Under the pieces are notes generated by a model, which had not been told where the DNA came from, did not search any database, and saw only the letters and a program-made list of their open reading frames with translations. A stretch of 64,000 nt of DNA from Meiothermus rufus DSM 22234 (GTDB lineage Bacteria > Deinococcota > Deinococci > Deinococcales > Thermaceae): contig NZ_AUHY01000003.1 of the NCBI RefSeq assembly GCF_000423425.1, positions 1-64,000 of the forward strand, given 5' to 3'. The position numbers were made by a program, and so were the translations under genes. This document shows positions 1 through 10,151 of this stretch, piece after piece; positions within the stretch are counted from its first letter, which is position 1, and every line of letters starts with the position of its first letter.

Positions 1-319
1 CATTCCAACAGCGGTCTTCCGCCAGCTTATCCCGCATAAACTGCAAGGCCTCTGCGTGGAGTTTGCGCCGATTGCCTTTCTGGGGACGATCCGCCAGTCC
101 CTCGAACTTCCGGCTTACCCAGGCATTCAGCGCTGCGCCAACCGTCCGCACGTGGCATCCGACATACCCGGCAATCCGACTCATCTCCCAACGCTGGTTC
201 GACAACCGAATCATCTGACTGCGCAGCCTCACCTTCTTGTTCATGTGGGGGCTTTGCTCGATAGCCCGCAGTTGTTCATCCTCTTCTTGGCTCAACTCAA
301 TGTACCGAAAGTTTCCCAC
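1..319 (-). CDS. IS630-like transposase, N-terminal part (runs off the window)
   Basis: Reading the minus strand from a GTG at 319 gives an uninterrupted frame to base 1, about 105 codons. It begins with GNFRYIELSQEEDEQLRAIE and continues into a helix-turn-helix region (RLSNQRWEMSRIAGYVGCHV, then VRTVGAALNAW) followed by a Gly-Leu-Ala-Asp-Arg-Pro stretch. This layout is typical of the winged-helix DNA-binding N-terminus of IS630/Tc1-type transposases that are common in Thermaceae. The catalytic DDE domain would lie outside the window. No clear terminal inverted repeat could be fixed between 320 and 380. It could also be a stand-alone HTH protein, but the family resemblance favours an insertion sequence. 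Confidence 0.72.
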   Translation of the reverse strand, partial: MGNFRYIELSQEEDEQLRAIEQSPHMNKKVRLRSQMIRLSNQRWEMSRIAGYVGCHVRTVGAALNAWVSRKFEGLADRPQKGNRRKLHAEALQFMRDKLAEDRCWN

Positions 320-385
320 TGTAAAAGTCTATCGTGAGTGTACTTAAAAGAAAAGAGTCGGTTCATTCCTGGATTCCTCCTTAAA

Positions 386-907
386 CTAACGCACGACGAC
401 GCGAAGCCTGAGCAAAACGGTTTGCTTGGCTTCCATCTGGGGCAAAATCCAACGCACATGGGTGTACTCCTCGGGTTTGACCTCCACTTCTTTCTCGACC
501 TCCTTGCCCCCTTCCACCACCCGCACCTTGCGCTTGAGGGGGGGTTGGCCGTAGGTGCGCCCCCCATCGAAGCTGAACTCCGGGGCCACCAGGGCCTGGC
601 CTAGCCGCAAAGGCTGGGCGCTACCCTGCTGGTAGGCGGTGCCGGGGGGGATGGGGATGACCAGCGCCACCTGGCGTAGCGGGCTATTGCTGGTGTTCAA
701 AGCGGAAAGCTGGTACTCCAGTAGCTCGCCCGGTTTGGCCTCGAGGGCTGCCTCAAGGCGCTCCACCCTGCGACCCTGCTCCTCTACCACCAGAACCCGA
801 AACGCCTTCAGCTCGAGCCGGACATCACTCCGCTGGGCTAGGGCTAGGGCCAGCAGCAGAGCCAACCCTAAACTCCACCATCGTTTAGCTTCAACAAGTT
901 GCATCAT
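386..907 (-). CDS. Secreted protein of unknown function with a conserved-repeat (DUF11-like) fold
   Basis: The protein has about 173 residues. It starts with a hydrophobic signal peptide ending near ALALAQ, so it is probably exported. The mature part (VRLELKAFRV, then a GELLEYQLSALNTSN stretch and VALVIPIPPGTAY) resembles the beta-sandwich repeat domain found in DUF11-type cell-envelope proteins. No catalytic motif is visible. I chose the ATG at 907 because AGGTG lies six bases upstream; a GTG at 913 and an ATG at 904 are alternatives. It is separated from the response regulator upstream by a hairpin and appears to be transcribed alone. Confidence 0.6.
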   Translation of the reverse strand: MMQLVEAKRWWSLGLALLLALALAQRSDVRLELKAFRVLVVEEQGRRVERLEAALEAKPGELLEYQLSALNTSNSPLRQVALVIPIPPGTAYQQGSAQPLRLGQALVAPEFSFDGGRTYGQPPLKRKVRVVEGGKEVEKEVEVKPEEYTHVRWILPQMEAKQTVLLRLRVVVR

Positions 908-992
908 AGGCACCTGCGTACACCCCTTGGGGGGTTTGTACCGAGGTGCGATTATAGCAGCCTACTGTTCAAAGACTTATGCAAATGCACAT

Positions 993-1009
993 CCCCCCAT
1001 TTGGGGGGG
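993..1009 (-). terminator. Possible hairpin terminator after the response regulator
   Basis: Six C and six G residues face each other around an ATTT loop just beyond the stop of the response regulator at 1019. No strong U-tract follows on the minus strand, so the call is tentative. Confidence 0.4.
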
Positions 1010-1018
1010 TGGCCCTAT

Positions 1019-1693
1019 CTATTGGGGAGAAACCAGGCGATACCCCTGACCAAAAACGGTAGCGATGTAGCGGGGGGTTTTGGGGCCGTCGCCTAGCTTG
1101 CGCCGCAGGAGGGCCACGTAGCTGTCCACCACCCGCTCGTCTACGCTGCTGCCCCGCTCGGCCCCCCAGACCCGCTGCAGCAGGCGTTCGCGGCTCCAAA
1201 CCTCGCCGGGGTGGAGGGCCAGGCTGAGCAACAGCTCGAGCTCCGTTGGCGACAAATCCAGCAGACGTTCGCCCTGGTAGACCTGGCGCCGTTTGAGCAG
1301 GATGCGCAGGTCACCTACCTGGATTTCCTGTTCGGGCCGGCTGCGGCGCAGCAGGGCTCGAACCCGCGCCACCATCTCGCGCACGCTCATGGGCTTGGTC
1401 AGGTAGTCGTCGGCCCCCAGCTCCAAAGCCCGCACTCGAATCTCCTCCGTGCCCTGGGCGCTGATGACCAGGATAGGCAGGTTCCACCCGGCCTCCCGCA
1501 GCTCGCGGATGACCTCGAGACCGCCCAACCCGGGCAGGCCCAGATCCAAGAGCATCAGGTCGGCCTGGGGAGCCATCTGCACCGCATCCAGGCCGTTGTC
1601 GGCCAGCCACAAAGTATACCCCTCGCGCCCTAGAGCTGAAGTCATCAGGTGGGCCAGTTGGGGGTCGTCTTCTACAACCAGCAAGCGTTCCAT
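1019..1693 (-). CDS. OmpR/PhoB-family response regulator (orphan)
   Basis: This is a 224-residue two-domain regulator. The receiver domain (about 1-115) has the acidic pair E8/D9/D10, the phospho-acceptor D50 in LLDLGLPG, S78 and K100. The C-terminal winged helix (about 125-220) has the OmpR-family markers LSPTELELL, SYVALLRRKLG and IATVFGQGYRL. Length and layout are normal for the family. No histidine kinase lies on either side, so the signal and partner kinase cannot be read from context. The protein should bind direct-repeat DNA sites when phosphorylated. Confidence 0.92.
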   Translation of the reverse strand: MERLLVVEDDPQLAHLMTSALGREGYTLWLADNGLDAVQMAPQADLMLLDLGLPGLGGLEVIRELREAGWNLPILVISAQGTEEIRVRALELGADDYLTKPMSVREMVARVRALLRRSRPEQEIQVGDLRILLKRRQVYQGERLLDLSPTELELLLSLALHPGEVWSRERLLQRVWGAERGSSVDERVVDSYVALLRRKLGDGPKTPRYIATVFGQGYRLVSPQ

Positions 1694-1732
1694 CTGCGCT
1701 TGCTGAGTATAGCGAAGTTGCCCCGGGCTGCG

Positions 1733-2221
1733 CTAAGGCAGTACCGCTACCCGGGCCACCAGGCTACGGAACTGGAGGGTGCCCGCGGTAGGCAGCCCCC
1801 CCTCGAGCCGCACCCCCAGCCATAGCTCCCCGCTGTTAATGCCGCTGGTCAGCCTGCTGTGGCTGAACTCGAAGCGCTGGATGGCCCCGCCACTAAAGCC
1901 CACCTGCCCTAAAGAGGCGATGCCCGGCCCGTTGGGGTCGCAGAGGTAAAGTTCTTCCGAACCTACCCGAGTAGGCGAGCAGGGGGTGGTATCAGCAGCG
2001 TAAAAGCCCAGGGTGGTGTTTTCCTGCCGGTAGGTGAGGTAGCCCTCGAGGGCTACTTGGGAGAGGGGCAGGGGGGGTTTGTCGAAGCTCTGCTTGACGA
2101 AGAGCACCCGGTCGCTGGGCACCAGGGCGATGTTCACGTCGAAATCGGCCAACGGCACCCGCAGTGGGGCGTTGGTGCAGCCGGCTAGCAGGCCCAGTAG
2201 CAAAATCTTCCAGAAGCGCAT
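1733..2221 (-). CDS. Lipoprotein of unknown function
   Basis: The 162-residue protein begins with a lipoprotein signal peptide ending in the lipobox LLAGC (lipidated Cys15), so it should be anchored to a membrane facing the periplasm. The rest is rich in short beta-strand-like segments with no motif I recognise. It starts five bases after the pyrC stop on the same strand and may be transcribed as the last gene of the pyr operon, although nothing in the protein suggests a link to pyrimidines. Confidence 0.65.
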   Translation of the reverse strand: MRFWKILLLGLLAGCTNAPLRVPLADFDVNIALVPSDRVLFVKQSFDKPPLPLSQVALEGYLTYRQENTTLGFYAADTTPCSPTRVGSEELYLCDPNGPGIASLGQVGFSGGAIQRFEFSHSRLTSGINSGELWLGVRLEGGLPTAGTLQFRSLVARVAVLP

Positions 2222-2226
2222 ATAGC

Positions 2227-3533
2227 TCAGTACAGCAGCTCAGGATGAGAAGCAGAAAAGACCACCCGCCCCGCCACCAAGGTCAGGCCAGGCCAGCCCT
2301 GTAGCCGCCAACCGGCCCAGGGGCTGTAGCGGGCCTTGGAGGCAAAGGCCTGAGGGTCGACCGGGCGGGCCTCGGCAGGGTTCCACAGCACTAAGCTGGC
2401 CTCAGCCCCTTCCTCCAGGTGGATGGGGGCCAGGCCCAGCACCCGCCGGGGGCCATCGGTGAAGCGCTCGACCAAGGTGGCCAGGGGGAAGCCTTGCTTC
2501 TCGACCAGCTCGGTGTAGAGCAAAGGCCAGGCCACCTCGAGGTTGGGTATCCCGAAGGGGGCCCGTAGCAGGTCGAGGGCTTTTTCATCCGGGGTGTGGG
2601 GGGCGTGGTCGGTGCCGATGCAGTCGATGCTGCCCTCCAGCAAGCCCTCGAGCAGGGCCTCGAGGTCAGCCCGGGGGCGCAGGGGTGGGGCCACCTTGTA
2701 CACAGGGTCGAAGGAGGCTAAAGCCGCATCGGTCAGGGTCAGGTGGTGGGGGGTCACCTCGGCAGTGACCGGCAGGCCCTCCCGCTTGGCCTGGCGGACG
2801 AGCTCCAGCCCCCGCCGGGTACTCAGGTGCTGGATGTGCAAGAGCCGGGGTACGGAAGGAGCGTACTCCAGGGCGTAGCGCAAAAGCTCGAGGTCTCGAG
2901 CCACACGGGCCGACTCGGCGTAGGCTGGGTTACCCGGCAGGCCCAGCCGGAAGGAGACCTCCCCCTCGTGCATCACCCCCCCTCGCCTTAGGCCAGCATC
3001 CTCGGCGTGCACCGCCACTACCAGGCCCCAGGAGGCGGCGTAGCGCAGGCCCAGAGCCAGCACCCCGGCCTCCTCGTTGGTGCGCCCGTCGTCGGTGAGC
3101 ATCACCGCCCCAGCCTCCTGCAAAAGCCGGGCCTCGCTCAGCCACTGCCCCTCCTGCCCCTGGGTCAGGGCGGCGGCGGGATGAAGCCGGGCTTGGCCAA
3201 TCTGGCGGGCTTTTTCCCACAAGGCCCGCACCGCCTCGGGGGTGTCCACCACCGGCTGGGTGTTGGGCATCGAGACCACATCGGTATAGCCCCCCCGGGC
3301 CGCTGCGGTGAGGCCGCTTTCTAAGTCTTCCTTAACCTCCTGCCCAGGCTCGCGTAGGTGGGCGTGGGGGTCGCAAAAACCAGGGGAAAGCACCAGGCCC
3401 TTTGCTTCCACCACCTTAGGGGCCTCCCCGCCCGCCAGCGAGAGAATCCGCCCCTCGCCAATGAGCACATCGGCCTGGCCGAAGTCGCCCCGCCCATCCA
3501 CCAGCCGCACATTCCTGAAAAGGATTTCGCCCT

Positions 3534-3537
<4 letters not shown>
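2227..3537 (-). CDS. pyrC: Dihydroorotase
   Basis: This enzyme closes the dihydroorotate ring from carbamoyl-aspartate in pyrimidine synthesis. The 436-residue protein shows the amidohydrolase metal motif [11 protein letters not shown] (H58, H60) and the C-terminal signature [12 protein letters not shown]. The size fits the bacterial class I dihydroorotase. Its ATG overlaps the pyrB stop in an ATGA, implying translational coupling. In Thermus strain ZO5 an extra ORF (bbc) was described between pyrB and pyrC; it is absent here. Confidence 0.95.
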
Positions 3538-5106
<1,569 letters not shown>

Positions 5107-5118
5107 CAGCTCTCCTTT

Positions 5119-5136
5119 CCGACCTCGCAGGATCGG
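5119..5136 (-). promoter_or_regulatory. PyrR-binding RNA hairpin
   Basis: The minus-strand sequence CCGATCCTGCGAGGTCGG folds as a CCGA/TCGG stem presenting UCCUGCGAGG, which matches the PyrR recognition pattern UCCnGnGAGG known from Bacillus. It ends one base before the T-rich complement of the leader Shine-Dalgarno (5112-5117), so bound PyrR would hinder leader translation. Confidence 0.75.
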
Positions 5137-5164
5137 CTTAAAGGTAGGGGGCTACCCCCAGGCC

Positions 5165-5193
5165 ATGCTAAAGCCCGGGGGTTCAACGGTCAA
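5165..5193 (-). promoter_or_regulatory. pyr operon promoter
   Basis: Minus-strand TTGACC (5188-5193) and TAGCAT (5165-5170) are separated by exactly 17 bases. The predicted start near 5158 lies about 130 bases before pyrR, close to the roughly 115 bases reported for the Thermus ZO5 pyr operon. Confidence 0.65.
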
Positions 5194-5274
5194 CCATTGC
5201 TAGGATGGCGTATCCCCTTGGGTAAGCTAGCTGCCATTCTTTGGTGCATACTACGTTAAACTGAATGGCTTGGG

Positions 5275-6375
<1,101 letters not shown>

Positions 6376-6394
6376 CCTCGAGCCGGAGCCATCT

Positions 6395-7321
6395 ATGCTA
6401 CTTTTCCTCGCCTTTATAGGCAGCCTGGCCTTGCTGCTACTGTCTGCCCGGCTTTTTACCAGAGCCGCCGAGCGCGTGGGCCTAGCCCTGGGCATGTCTA
6501 CCTTCATGGTCGGCGTGGTCATCGTGGGGGTGGGTACCTCCCTGCCGGAGCTAATCTCAGGGCTTTTTTCGGTCAGCCAGGGCGTCTCGGAAATTGTAAG
6601 CGGCAACGTCCTGGGGGCCAATGCCGCCAACCTGCTCTTGATTCTGGGGGTAAGCGCGGTCTTCTCGGTGCTGCGCCCGGTGTACCTGGGCGAGAGCTAC
6701 ATCGCCATCGACCTACAGTTCTTGGTGGGCTCGGCCTTTGTCCTAGGCGTGGTGATGTACGACGGGGTGGTTAGCCGGCTCGAGGGGCTATGCCTGCTGG
6801 GCGTCTACCTGGTGTATGTGCTGTACTTGCTCAAGGAAGGCAGCTCGGGGGAAGCCAAAAGCCCCCGCCCCCCTCTGAAAAAGCTCGACCTGCTTATCCT
6901 CGTGCTTTGCGCGGTGGGCCTCTACTTCGGGGCGGAGTGGACGGTGAATAGCCTGCAAGGGCTATCGGCGGGCCTGGGCGTGCCCCCGGCCATTGTGGCG
7001 GTAACCCTTCTGGCCCTGGGCACCACCCTGCCGGAGCTAGCGGTCAGCCTCAGCGCGGCCCGGCGGGGCAAGGCGGCCTTGGCGGTGGGCAACATCCTGG
7101 GCTCTTGCATCTTCAATGCCCTGGTGGTGGTCGGGGCAGGGGCGGTCTATGGCACGGTACAGGTGCCCGCCGAACTCACCAGCTTTGCCCTGCCTTTTGT
7201 GTTGGGGGCCACGCTGTTGTTTTACCTGCTGGTGCAGGATCGGCGCATCTCTAGCTGGGAGGGGCTATTGTACCTGGGCATGTACGGCCTGTTCGTGCTC
7301 AAGATCAGCGGGCTGGCCTAG
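6395..7321 (+). CDS. Calcium/sodium (CaCA family) cation antiporter
   Basis: This integral membrane protein exchanges Ca2+ for Na+ or H+. It has two inverted alpha repeats with the family motifs GVGTSLPELISG (first half) and ALGTTLPELAVS followed by GNILGSCIFN (second half), and about ten hydrophobic segments. From the ATG at 6395 it has 308 residues; earlier in-frame starts would add a proline-rich, non-membrane extension overlapping mnmA, so they were rejected. It follows mnmA by 19 bases and may be co-transcribed. Confidence 0.9.
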   Translation: MLLFLAFIGSLALLLLSARLFTRAAERVGLALGMSTFMVGVVIVGVGTSLPELISGLFSVSQGVSEIVSGNVLGANAANLLLILGVSAVFSVLRPVYLGESYIAIDLQFLVGSAFVLGVVMYDGVVSRLEGLCLLGVYLVYVLYLLKEGSSGEAKSPRPPLKKLDLLILVLCAVGLYFGAEWTVNSLQGLSAGLGVPPAIVAVTLLALGTTLPELAVSLSAARRGKAALAVGNILGSCIFNALVVVGAGAVYGTVQVPAELTSFALPFVLGATLLFYLLVQDRRISSWEGLLYLGMYGLFVLKISGLA

Positions 7322-7330
7322 ACTCTTATT

Positions 7331-8020
7331 GTGCACCGCGTCCTACTTTCCTGGAGCTCAGGCAAGGACAGCGCCTGGGCGCTCTACCAGCTCCGCCAGC
7401 AACCCCAGGTAGAGGTGGTGGGCCTTCTGACCACCTTCAACCAGACCGCCGACCGGGTTTCCATGCACGCGGTACGGCGCACTTTGGTCGAAGCCCAGGC
7501 CAGGGCCGTTGGGCTGCCTTTGTGGCCGGTATACCTACCCCACCCCTGCACCAACGCTCAGTACGAGGAAGCCATGCACTCCGTGCTACAAAAAGCCCGG
7601 CAGGAAGGCATCACTCACCTGGCCTTTGGCGATTTGTTCCTGCAAGAGGTGCGCGACTACCGGGTACGTTTGCTGCAAGGAAGCGGCCTCGAGGCCCTCT
7701 TTCCCCTTTGGACAGCCCCCGAAAAGACCGCCCAGCTCGCCCAAGAAATGCTGGCGGCGGGGTTGCAAGCGGTGCTCACCTGCCTGGACCCCAAGCGCCT
7801 TTCCCCTATGTGGCTGGGCCAACCCTACGACGCCAAACTGCTGGCCGCTCTGCCGCCAGGGGTCGACCCCTGTGGCGAGCGAGGGGAGTTTCACACCTTC
7901 TGCTATGCTGGCCCTATGTTTGCCCAAAGCATCCCGCTGCGGGTGGGAAAAACCCTTTGGCGCGAGGGGTTCTGCTTCGCCGACCTGTTGCCGGCCGGCC
8001 CTACCAGGCCACCGGCATAG
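7331..8020 (+). CDS. Dph6-like PP-loop ATPase (DUF71)
   Basis: The 229-residue protein starts with GTG and has the PP-loop SWSSGKDSAWAL near residue 8, the DUF71 signature GVDPCGERGEFHTF and an HLAFGDLF segment. The family contains eukaryotic diphthamide synthetase Dph6; bacteria lack diphthamide, so the bacterial substrate is not known. It follows the antiporter by nine bases. Its last 20 bases overlap the 3' end of the convergent P450 gene. Confidence 0.85.
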   Translation: MHRVLLSWSSGKDSAWALYQLRQQPQVEVVGLLTTFNQTADRVSMHAVRRTLVEAQARAVGLPLWPVYLPHPCTNAQYEEAMHSVLQKARQEGITHLAFGDLFLQEVRDYRVRLLQGSGLEALFPLWTAPEKTAQLAQEMLAAGLQAVLTCLDPKRLSPMWLGQPYDAKLLAALPPGVDPCGERGEFHTFCYAGPMFAQSIPLRVGKTLWREGFCFADLLPAGPTRPPA

Positions 8021-9227
8021 CTTTGTGCCCCCGGATGACAAACCCCCCAGCGTACTCCACCTGGTCGGTGGCCAGGTGAATGCTGGGCAGGCGTTTGAGC
8101 AGGGTCTGGAAGGAGACCTGCAGCTCGAGGCGGGCCAGCGGGGCCCCCAGGCAGTAGTGGATGCCTAGGCCAAAGGTGAGGTGGGGGTTTTCCCGCCGGG
8201 TGAGGTCGAGCCGGTCGGGGTGGGCAAACTGCCGTGGATCGCGGTTTCCCGAAGCATACATCAGGGCTACCTCCTGGCCCCGCTTGAGGGGAATGCCGCC
8301 AAACTCGAAGTCCTCTAGCACCCAACGCTCGAACATGGGCAGGGGGGTATCGTAGCGCAAGAGCTCCTCCACTGCCAGCTTGAAAAACTCGGTGTGGTTC
8401 TTGGCCGCGGCCTCGAGGGCCCGCTCCTTCTCGCCGGGGTTGCGCTCCAGGGCTAAAAACCCCGCTGTGGTGCCGTTGACCGTGGCCTCGTGCCCCGCGT
8501 TCAAAAGCAGGATGCAGTTTGCCACCAGCTCGTCAGGGGTGAGCCGGTCACCCTGTTCTTCCACCTCGACCAAAGCCGAGATCAGGTCATCGCGGGGGTT
8601 TTTGCGCCGTTCATCGGCTAGGGCACGGATATACGCCGAGAACTCCACCACCGCCTGGTTAGCCTCGCGGGCCTGCGCATCGGTATAACCCAGCTCGTAA
8701 AGCTTGACGATCTTGGCTGACCAGGGGCGCAGCAGGGGCCGATCCTCCTCCGGCACCCCCAAAAGCTCGGCAATTACCGTTACCGGCAACGGCTCGGCAT
8801 AGTCCTTGAGCAGGTCCATCCCCCCCCTATCCTCAGCCTGGTCAAGCAGGCTGTTGACGATGGCCTGTATCTTGCCCCGCAAGCTCTCCACCCGGGCTGG
8901 GGTGAAGGCCTTCATCATCAGGCCCTTGAGCCGGGTGTGTTTGGGCGGCTCGTTGTCGAGTATGTGGTTTTCCTGGAAGTGGTCGAAGTCGCGGGTCAGG
9001 GGGTTGGGCGGGGGCCAGCCCAGCTCATCGCGGGAGAGGATATGGGTAATCGAGCGGCCTAGCCTTTTGTCCCGCAATAGCTGGGCAATCTCGGCATAGC
9101 GAAGAAAGAAAATCTTGTTCCAGACCGGGTCGAAGAAGACTGGCAGGTTTTCCCGCAGCTCAGCCAAGGTGGGATAGGGGTCGTAGATGAAGCCAGGGTC
9201 GTTGATGTTGAGGTGATGGGTCTGCAT
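8001..9227 (-). CDS. Cytochrome P450
   Basis: This 408-residue soluble bacterial P450 has the I-helix oxygen-activation motif LNAGHEAT, the K-helix ExxR as EELLR, and the haem-binding loop FGLGIHYCLGAPLARLE with cysteine ligand C359. The N-terminus is not membrane-anchored. It is a monooxygenase whose substrate cannot be deduced from sequence. No ferredoxin or ferredoxin reductase gene is nearby, so electrons must come from elsewhere. Thioredoxin lies directly upstream on the same strand, ten bases away. Confidence 0.95.
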   Translation of the reverse strand: MQTHHLNINDPGFIYDPYPTLAELRENLPVFFDPVWNKIFFLRYAEIAQLLRDKRLGRSITHILSRDELGWPPPNPLTRDFDHFQENHILDNEPPKHTRLKGLMMKAFTPARVESLRGKIQAIVNSLLDQAEDRGGMDLLKDYAEPLPVTVIAELLGVPEEDRPLLRPWSAKIVKLYELGYTDAQAREANQAVVEFSAYIRALADERRKNPRDDLISALVEVEEQGDRLTPDELVANCILLLNAGHEATVNGTTAGFLALERNPGEKERALEAAAKNHTEFFKLAVEELLRYDTPLPMFERWVLEDFEFGGIPLKRGQEVALMYASGNRDPRQFAHPDRLDLTRRENPHLTFGLGIHYCLGAPLARLELQVSFQTLLKRLPSIHLATDQVEYAGGFVIRGHKAMPVAW

Positions 9228-9237
9228 CAGTTTTAGC

Positions 9238-9570
9238 TTAGGCCCCCACCGAGACGTGTTTGTTTAAGCGGGCCACGAAGTTACTCTTGGGCGCAGCACC
9301 GACCATCACCTCCACCGGCTGCCCGTTCTTGAAGAGGATAATGGTGGGAATGCTCATCACCCGGTAACGCATGGCCGTCTGGGGATTAGCGTCTACGTCG
9401 AGCTTGGCCACCGTAACCTTGCCCTCGTACTCCTTAGCCAGCTCCTCCATGACCGGGGCCACCATACGGCAGGGTCCGCACCACTCGGCCCAGAAATCCA
9501 CCAGCACGTATGGGTTTTCCTTGAGGGTTGCGTCGAAGGTTGCGTCGGTAACTTCAATGGGTTTTGCCAT
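9238..9570 (-). CDS. trxA: Thioredoxin
   Basis: This is a 110-residue thioredoxin with the active site WAEWCGPC (C31, C34) and the cis-proline segment [12 protein letters not shown]. It reduces protein disulfides in the cytoplasm. The ATG at 9570 gives a normal length; an upstream in-frame start would add 20 residues of non-thioredoxin sequence. The P450 gene follows on the same strand. Confidence 0.95.
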   Translation of the reverse strand: MAKPIEVTDATFDATLKENPYVLVDFWAEWCGPCRMVAPVMEELAKEYEGKVTVAKLDVDANPQTAMRYRVMSIPTIILFKNGQPVEVMVGAAPKSNFVARLNKHVSVGA

Positions 9571-9669
9571 AGTTCTTTGCCTCGCTTTTAGGGCCAGGGC
9601 AGAGGCCCTTCCGGTCTTCCACTTTAGCACCCTTGGTAGGGGTCAGGGAAAGCCGATACACTTTTTATA

Positions 9670-10035
9670 GTGAAAGGATCGGCCCTGCTGGAAACCCCCG
9701 AGTACCTCGAGGCCATCCGGTTATGGTCCATGGGGGCCTTCTGGGAGGTACACGAAGCGCTGGAGCCTCTCTGGCTCGAGCTTTCCGGGCCTGAGCGCGA
9801 ACTCACCCACGGCATCATCCTACTGGCGGCTGCGCTACACAAGGCCAGAACCAACCCCAAAGGTGGCTGGCGCAACTTTGCCAAGGCCCTGAAACACCTA
9901 GAAAACCTTCCCCAAGCATACCAGGGCATTCAGGTAGCCGTCCTAATCGAGGAGGTGCGCCGAGCCTTGCAGGAAGGGCTGCGCACTCACCCCAATTTTC
10001 CCTTGAAAAGCAGCGCCAGCAGAAACAACACCTGA
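9670..10035 (+). CDS. DUF309 family protein
   Basis: This 121-residue helical protein starts with GTG. It shows the DUF309 hallmark GAFWEVHEALEPLW followed by LTHGIILLAAALHKA. The family is small, alpha-helical and of unknown biochemical role. The gene stands alone, divergent from thioredoxin, and precedes phoX by about 115 bases. Confidence 0.82.
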   Translation: MKGSALLETPEYLEAIRLWSMGAFWEVHEALEPLWLELSGPERELTHGIILLAAALHKARTNPKGGWRNFAKALKHLENLPQAYQGIQVAVLIEEVRRALQEGLRTHPNFPLKSSASRNNT

Positions 10036-10110
10036 CGCGCAAATCGAAAAGTTATACACCTGACAGCGCTTTGACAAGGCAGCCCTAGGTTCAATAGCGG
10101 GGTAGAAAAC
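10028..10110 (+). promoter_or_regulatory. Probable phoX promoter region with direct repeats
   Basis: A perfect TTGACA lies at 10071-10076, but no good -10 follows at 17 bases (best candidates lie within 10093-10100). Two near-identical copies of ACACCTGAC(A)GCGC occur at 10028-10040 and 10056-10069, 28 bases apart. They could be sites for a phosphate-response regulator. The assignment rests on position only. Confidence 0.35.
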
Positions 10111-10151
10111 CACAACCACCCTTTTGGAGCTACCCCCGAAGGAGCGGTGTC

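Noticed and set aside
56-337. Plus-strand frame of 93 codons at the window start
   Set aside because: It is the complement of the transposase frame on the minus strand, which has a recognisable helix-turn-helix.
993-1009. C6/G7 tract as a phase-variation or G-quadruplex site
   Set aside because: It lies outside coding sequence just after a stop codon and folds as a simple hairpin; a single G-run cannot form an intramolecular quadruplex.
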